Of a stretch of DNA of 17,763 bases, positions 14,504 through 17,763 are shown piece after piece. Position 1 is the stretch's first letter. Each line of letters begins with the position of its first letter. This DNA is from an uncultured Collinsella sp. GTDB lineage: Bacteria > Actinomycetota > Coriobacteriia > Coriobacteriales > Coriobacteriaceae. The position numbers and the translations under genes are program-made. The stretch is from the NCBI GenBank assembly GCA_958446785.1, contig CAUCXP010000011.1, forward strand, positions 1 to 17,763. Reading direction: 5' to 3'. The notes below the pieces were generated by a model. The model did not search any database and was not told where the DNA came from. It worked only from the letters and a program-made list of their open reading frames with translations.

Positions 14504-17386
14504 CTAAATAAACACGTCGACGAGGATGGGCATAAGGTTGAGCAGGCCAAACACCAGCGCCACGCCCCAGCCGAGCTTAAAGCAGCTGCGCCAGGTGCTG
14601 CGGGCGAAGGTGTTGTCGATCAGTACCTCGACAAAATACGTCGCGACCATCACGACCAGGGCGACCACCCAGCTCACCGGGTTGTCCCAGACAAAGAACA
14701 TGCCCACCCACATCAAAAACAGCACGGTCTCGCACCAGTGCATAAGGGTCATCTTGGCCAGCGTGCTGCCGCTCATCTCGGTGGCGACGCCCTGGACAAT
14801 CTCCTGATGCGCGTGATGCGAGTACGAAAGGTCAAACGGCGACTTACGCAGCTTGATGGTGAGCACCGCGAGCAGCGCAAGGAAAATGGGCGCGCTGTAC
14901 ACGATGATGGGGGCCGACTGCCCCGTCACGGCGATGGAATCGAAGCTGTCGGTGGAAAGGTACAGGCCCACGCTCATCAGCAGAACGGCGGGCTCGTAAC
15001 TCATGACCTGCAGCAACTCACGATCGGCACCAACCTGGGCAAACGGGCTTTGCGTCGAGGCGGACGCCAGCACCACAAAGATCGCGGCGAGCGTAACCAT
15101 AAAAGCGCACAGCAGCGTGTTGGAACCCGACACAAAGATGCCGCCGCCCACGACGGTAAAGATGAGCGCGCATGCCATATAGGTATCGTCCATGGTGTTT
15201 ACGCTGGCAGGAGCCTTGCGCAGCAGCTTGGCAACGTCGTAGAACGGTTGCAGCAGGCGCGGGCCCACACGGCCCTGCATGCGGGCCGAAAGCTTGCGGT
15301 CAAGGCCGTCGATCAGGCCACCCACAAGCGGCGCAATCAAGGCAAACGCCACGGTACCAATAAATATGCCCACGACACCCGAACCTTCAAAATACTTACC
15401 GCGCAGCACCGAGGGCGCACTCATGGCAAGTCTCTCGGGCCCAATCCACGCGCAACACAGCAGCGCAAACAAGATAATGCTGCAGCACACGACGCTACCC
15501 GCGGGGCCAATACGCTTCTCGCCAAGGGCGTCCTCCGAGTACCAATTGCGCTTTTCGGCCTTCACCTCGTGTCCCATCGAGCCGCGGAAATGGCGGTAAT
15601 TGTCGGTTCCCACGCCCGAAAGATATACGTTTACGTGCGGTTTGTTGCTCACGCGGAATGAAGTCAGCAGCACCACGGCGATAAACGCCACGATAACCAC
15701 CATCAGATACATGGAGTCCTTGCCAATAACGTACGGCACGCGGCCAAACACCATGGCCAAGTAAGGCGACACCAGGCCGCTCGAGATGAGCGGGAACGCC
15801 ACGCAGCAAAGAATCAGCAGCGCGGCGATGGTGTTGAGGGCCATCCATTCGGTCTTATGGACATTGACCTCAACGTTTTGAGCCGTGGGGTCGACGCCCG
15901 AAAGCTTGGCAAGCCACTTGCCCCAGAAGAAGAACGTCGCGGCCGAGCCAAAGGCAAGCACCATGATCATGAGCACGTTGCCGGTCTGCGCGAACGCCAC
16001 CAGGGCGCCCCACTTGGACACGAGCATGCCAAACGGTGCCACGAACATGCCCATGATGCCCAGCATCATCAGACGCGTAAGGTGCGGCATGCGGCTGAAC
16101 ATACCGTCCATGTCCTCGATATTGCGGCTGCCGATATGATGCTCGGCCGTGCCCACGCACAGGAACAGCAGCGACTTGGCCACCGTGTGGAACAGGATCA
16201 GGAAGATGGCGGCCCATACGGCCTCGGGCGCGCCGACACCCAAGCAAGCACTGATGAGGCCCAAGTTGGAAATGGTGGAGTACGCGAGGACGCGTTTGGC
16301 GTTGCTCTGCGAGATGGCCATGAGGGCAGCGAGCAAAAACGTGATGGCACCCACGCTCGTGACCATAAAGCCGGTCACGGGATAGATGGCATAGAGCGGG
16401 CTGAGCTTGACCATCAGGAACACGCCGGCTTTGACCATGGTTGACGAGTGCAGCAGGGCACTCGTGGGCGTGGGGGCAACCATGGCACCCAATAGCCAAG
16501 TGTGGAACGGCATCTGTGCGGCCTTGGTGAGCGCGGCAAGCGACAGCAACAGGACCGGCATCACCAGCAGCGCGGATTGCGCGGTTCCGGCGCTGGAAAG
16601 CTCGATCATGCCCGAGATGGTCAGCGGCATGCCGTTAACGTGCAGGTACATGAGTCCGGCCAAAAACGCGATGCCGCCCAGCATGTTGAGGATGATCTGG
16701 GTGAAAGCGTTTTTTATGGCCTCGGGCGTGCGCGTGTAGCCAATCATGAGGAACGAGCACACGGTGGTGATTTCCCAGCCACAGAACAGCCACTCAAGGT
16801 TGTCGCTTGTCACGATGACGAACATGGCCGAGAGGAACAGGAACATAAGCGCCAGGAACTGCGGGCGTCGGTCGGGCGCCGCCTGCCCGCGCAGCGCTGC
16901 CTCGTGCTCGTCGTGGGCCTGGAAGTCCTTCATGTAGCCCAGGGCGTACACGCAGATAAGGCTGCCGACAATGCCGACGGCAAGCACCATGATCACACTC
17001 ATGTAATCCAGGTAGAGCGGCGTGGCGGTGACAACCTCGGCCGCGGGCAGCGTCATGGCAGCGAAGGCAACCGAACCCACCAGCTGCACCACGCCGAGCA
17101 CCGTGGTGAGCGTGCTCTTATATTTACGCGCGTTGTACAGGATGACGGCGCACAGGATCACGTCGATGACGGAGCTGATGATCGAGAGCACATGCGAGGT
17201 GCCGGGGGCAACCTCGAAGCTCTGCGGGCCCGTGCCAAAAAACATGACGGCGACTACAACCGTCACCGCCATAATGATGCCAGAGCCTACAAGCCCTAGC
17301 GCATCGCGGGCGCGGTCACCGCGCGCGAGCAGCATGCCCAGCGCCGGTACCAGCGGAAACAGGGTAAGGAAATACAGTAGCGTCAT
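14504..17386 (-). CDS. echAB: Ech-type hydrogenase fused EchA-EchB membrane subunit
   Basis: This is one continuous 960-residue frame with two membrane domains. Residues 1 to about 640 resemble NuoL/MrpA-type EchA. They carry the ion-channel glutamate in FCGWEITT (Glu205), LTKAAQMPFHTWL (Lys288), PTPTSALLHSSTMVKAG (Lys319) and ILFHTVAKSLLF (His400, Lys404). Residues from about 660 to 960 resemble NuoH-type EchB: RMQGRVGPRLLQPFYD (702-717), SYEPAVLL (Glu798), KSPFDLSYSHHAHQEIVQG (848-866) and TEMSG. Both halves look complete, with no frameshift. A linker of about 60 residues, including KRNWYSEDALGEKRIGP, joins them. The product would couple H2 chemistry in the cytoplasmic arm to H+ or Na+ translocation. 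GGGAG stands about 7 nt before the ATG. It is the first gene of the operon; echC follows 12 nt after its stop. Confidence 0.92.
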   Translation of the reverse strand: MTLLYFLTLFPLVPALGMLLARGDRARDALGLVGSGIIMAVTVVVAVMFFGTGPQSFEVAPGTSHVLSIISSVIDVILCAVILYNARKYKSTLTTVLGVVQLVGSVAFAAMTLPAAEVVTATPLYLDYMSVIMVLAVGIVGSLICVYALGYMKDFQAHDEHEAALRGQAAPDRRPQFLALMFLFLSAMFVIVTSDNLEWLFCGWEITTVCSFLMIGYTRTPEAIKNAFTQIILNMLGGIAFLAGLMYLHVNGMPLTISGMIELSSAGTAQSALLVMPVLLLSLAALTKAAQMPFHTWLLGAMVAPTPTSALLHSSTMVKAGVFLMVKLSPLYAIYPVTGFMVTSVGAITFLLAALMAISQSNAKRVLAYSTISNLGLISACLGVGAPEAVWAAIFLILFHTVAKSLLFLCVGTAEHHIGSRNIEDMDGMFSRMPHLTRLMMLGIMGMFVAPFGMLVSKWGALVAFAQTGNVLMIMVLAFGSAATFFFWGKWLAKLSGVDPTAQNVEVNVHKTEWMALNTIAALLILCCVAFPLISSGLVSPYLAMVFGRVPYVIGKDSMYLMVVIVAFIAVVLLTSFRVSNKPHVNVYLSGVGTDNYRHFRGSMGHEVKAEKRNWYSEDALGEKRIGPAGSVVCCSIILFALLCCAWIGPERLAMSAPSVLRGKYFEGSGVVGIFIGTVAFALIAPLVGGLIDGLDRKLSARMQGRVGPRLLQPFYDVAKLLRKAPASVNTMDDTYMACALIFTVVGGGIFVSGSNTLLCAFMVTLAAIFVVLASASTQSPFAQVGADRELLQVMSYEPAVLLMSVGLYLSTDSFDSIAVTGQSAPIIVYSAPIFLALLAVLTIKLRKSPFDLSYSHHAHQEIVQGVATEMSGSTLAKMTLMHWCETVLFLMWVGMFFVWDNPVSWVVALVVMVATYFVEVLIDNTFARSTWRSCFKLGWGVALVFGLLNLMPILVDVFI

Positions 17387-17432
17387 ACCATCACTCCCCC
17401 ATGCAAAAACGCTGCAATTGTTTAACGTTATA

Positions 17433-17479
17433 GCTCAGTTGAGGAGTAGCGGCGGCGGGTTTTCGGTCAACTGGGGAGT
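17433..17479 (-). promoter_or_regulatory. imperfect direct repeat upstream of the hydrogenase operon
   Basis: Read on the minus strand, ACTCCCCAGTTGACC (17465-17479) and ACTCCTCAACTGAGC (17433-17447) agree at 11 of 15 positions. Their starts are 32 bp apart, about three helical turns. They lie 47-93 bp upstream of the echAB start codon. This is a possible regulator-binding pair; no regulator is known and a chance match cannot be excluded. A TATAAC hexamer overlaps the nearer copy's edge (17427-17432), without a convincing -35 box. Confidence 0.3.
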
Positions 17480-17638
17480 TTTAGGCGTACGGGGTAACGA
17501 GTCTGTCCGCTTTGGAGCAGAGAGGCGACGCTCCCCCTATCGCGGCGGCGGGCGCACGGGCCACTGCGCGCGGTTTATTAACCACTTTGGAGGATGTTCC
17601 AGTAGGCTCACGACGGTCCAAAAAGTTGGCGCGGCAAG

Positions 17639-17661
17639 AAAAATGCGCCCCTGTGGGCGCA
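17639..17661 (-). terminator. intrinsic terminator of the gene at the window end
   Basis: Read on the minus strand, TGCGCCC and GGGCGCA form a perfect 7-bp stem (17644-17650 with 17655-17661) with a 4-nt loop, followed by five T. It lies 13 nt past the stop codon at 17674-17676. The 250 bases between it and the hydrogenase operon hold no convincing gene. Confidence 0.8.
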
Positions 17662-17673
17662 CCATCCCGTTCG

Positions 17674-17763
17674 CTATTCCGCCTTTTTAACGCGCGGCTT
17701 GCGACCGCGCGGCTTATCAACCAGCGCGGACTCACCGCTCTCGCGATACTGGCGGCACCAAGC
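17674..17763 (-). CDS. C-terminal fragment of a helix-turn-helix protein, possibly IS3-type OrfA
   Basis: Only the last 29 codons are in the window: AWCRQYRESGESAL, then VDKPRGRKPRVKKAE and a TAG stop. An aromatic-rich Trp-x-x-x-Tyr helix followed by ESAL and a basic GRKP tail is the usual end of the helix-turn-helix domain in OrfA proteins of IS3-family elements, and also in some stand-alone regulators. A normal intrinsic terminator follows at once, and no OrfB-like frame continues downstream. It is therefore either a stand-alone gene or a remnant. The family call is tentative because so little is visible. Confidence 0.5.
   Translation of the reverse strand, partial: AWCRQYRESGESALVDKPRGRKPRVKKAE

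Noticed and set aside
13892..15661. 589-codon plus-strand frame opposite echC and echAB
   Set aside because: It is antisense to clearly identified hydrogenase subunits, is rich in His, Arg and Gln, and has no domain or plausible start signal.
11745..17386. Complex I (nuo) or formate hydrogenlyase (hyc/hyf) operon
   Set aside because: The large subunit has all four Ni-ligand cysteines, which excludes NuoD. The gene order A-B-C-D-E-F, with separate NuoC and NuoD homologues and no formate dehydrogenase or HycB-like gene in the window, matches Ech better than Hyc/Hyf. Flanking genes outside the window could still add a formate module.

Overview
The window looks like chromosome of a GC-rich actinobacterium of the Coriobacteriia, most likely a Collinsella-type gut anaerobe. 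This rests on codon and GC usage, the mix of oxygen-sensitive iron-sulfur enzymes, and the style of the dispersed palindromic repeats. No database search was possible, so the genus is an inference.

Layout. (1) 3-581 (+): 3' part of an alpha/beta hydrolase gene, converging through a strong bidirectional terminator (661-699) on a DUF362/ferredoxin protein (746-1951, -). (2) 2215-5603 (-): a two-gene MacB/LolD-like ATPase plus large FtsX-type permease operon. Composite REP-like palindromic repeats lie on both sides of it (2049-2215 and 5700-5848), each starting at or within about 10 bp of a permease stop codon. (3) 5859-9186 (-): an ABC-2 exporter operon (ATPase, permease, permease), divergent from a two-component system (NarL-type histidine kinase 9383-10528 and LuxR-type response regulator 10525-11154, +). 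The shared intergenic region carries a 15-bp perfect inverted repeat, and the kinase gene appears to be transcribed without a leader. (4) 11155-11744: no convincing gene; it holds two related ~155-bp palindromic elements in opposite orientation and a GC-rich hairpin. (5) 11745-17386 (-): a complete membrane-bound energy-converting [NiFe] hydrogenase operon. The order is NuoL-like, NuoH-like, NuoB-like, NuoC-like, NuoD-like, NuoI-like, which is the echABCDEF order. (6) 17674-17763 (-): 3' end of a gene whose product resembles a helix-turn-helix transposase OrfA, followed by its own terminator.

The most notable feature is the hydrogenase. Its antiporter-like (EchA) and NuoH-like (EchB) membrane subunits are encoded as one continuous 960-residue protein. 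The large subunit has both Ni-binding CxxC motifs and stops exactly after the second one (DPCISCTER-stop), so it carries no C-terminal extension for a maturation protease to remove. Several small subunits carry low-complexity Ala/Lys/Pro/Glu tails. By family knowledge, such a complex would couple ferredoxin oxidation and H2 formation to ion pumping in a fermenting anaerobe. The DUF362 ferredoxin protein is a separate iron-sulfur protein with no visible operon link to it.
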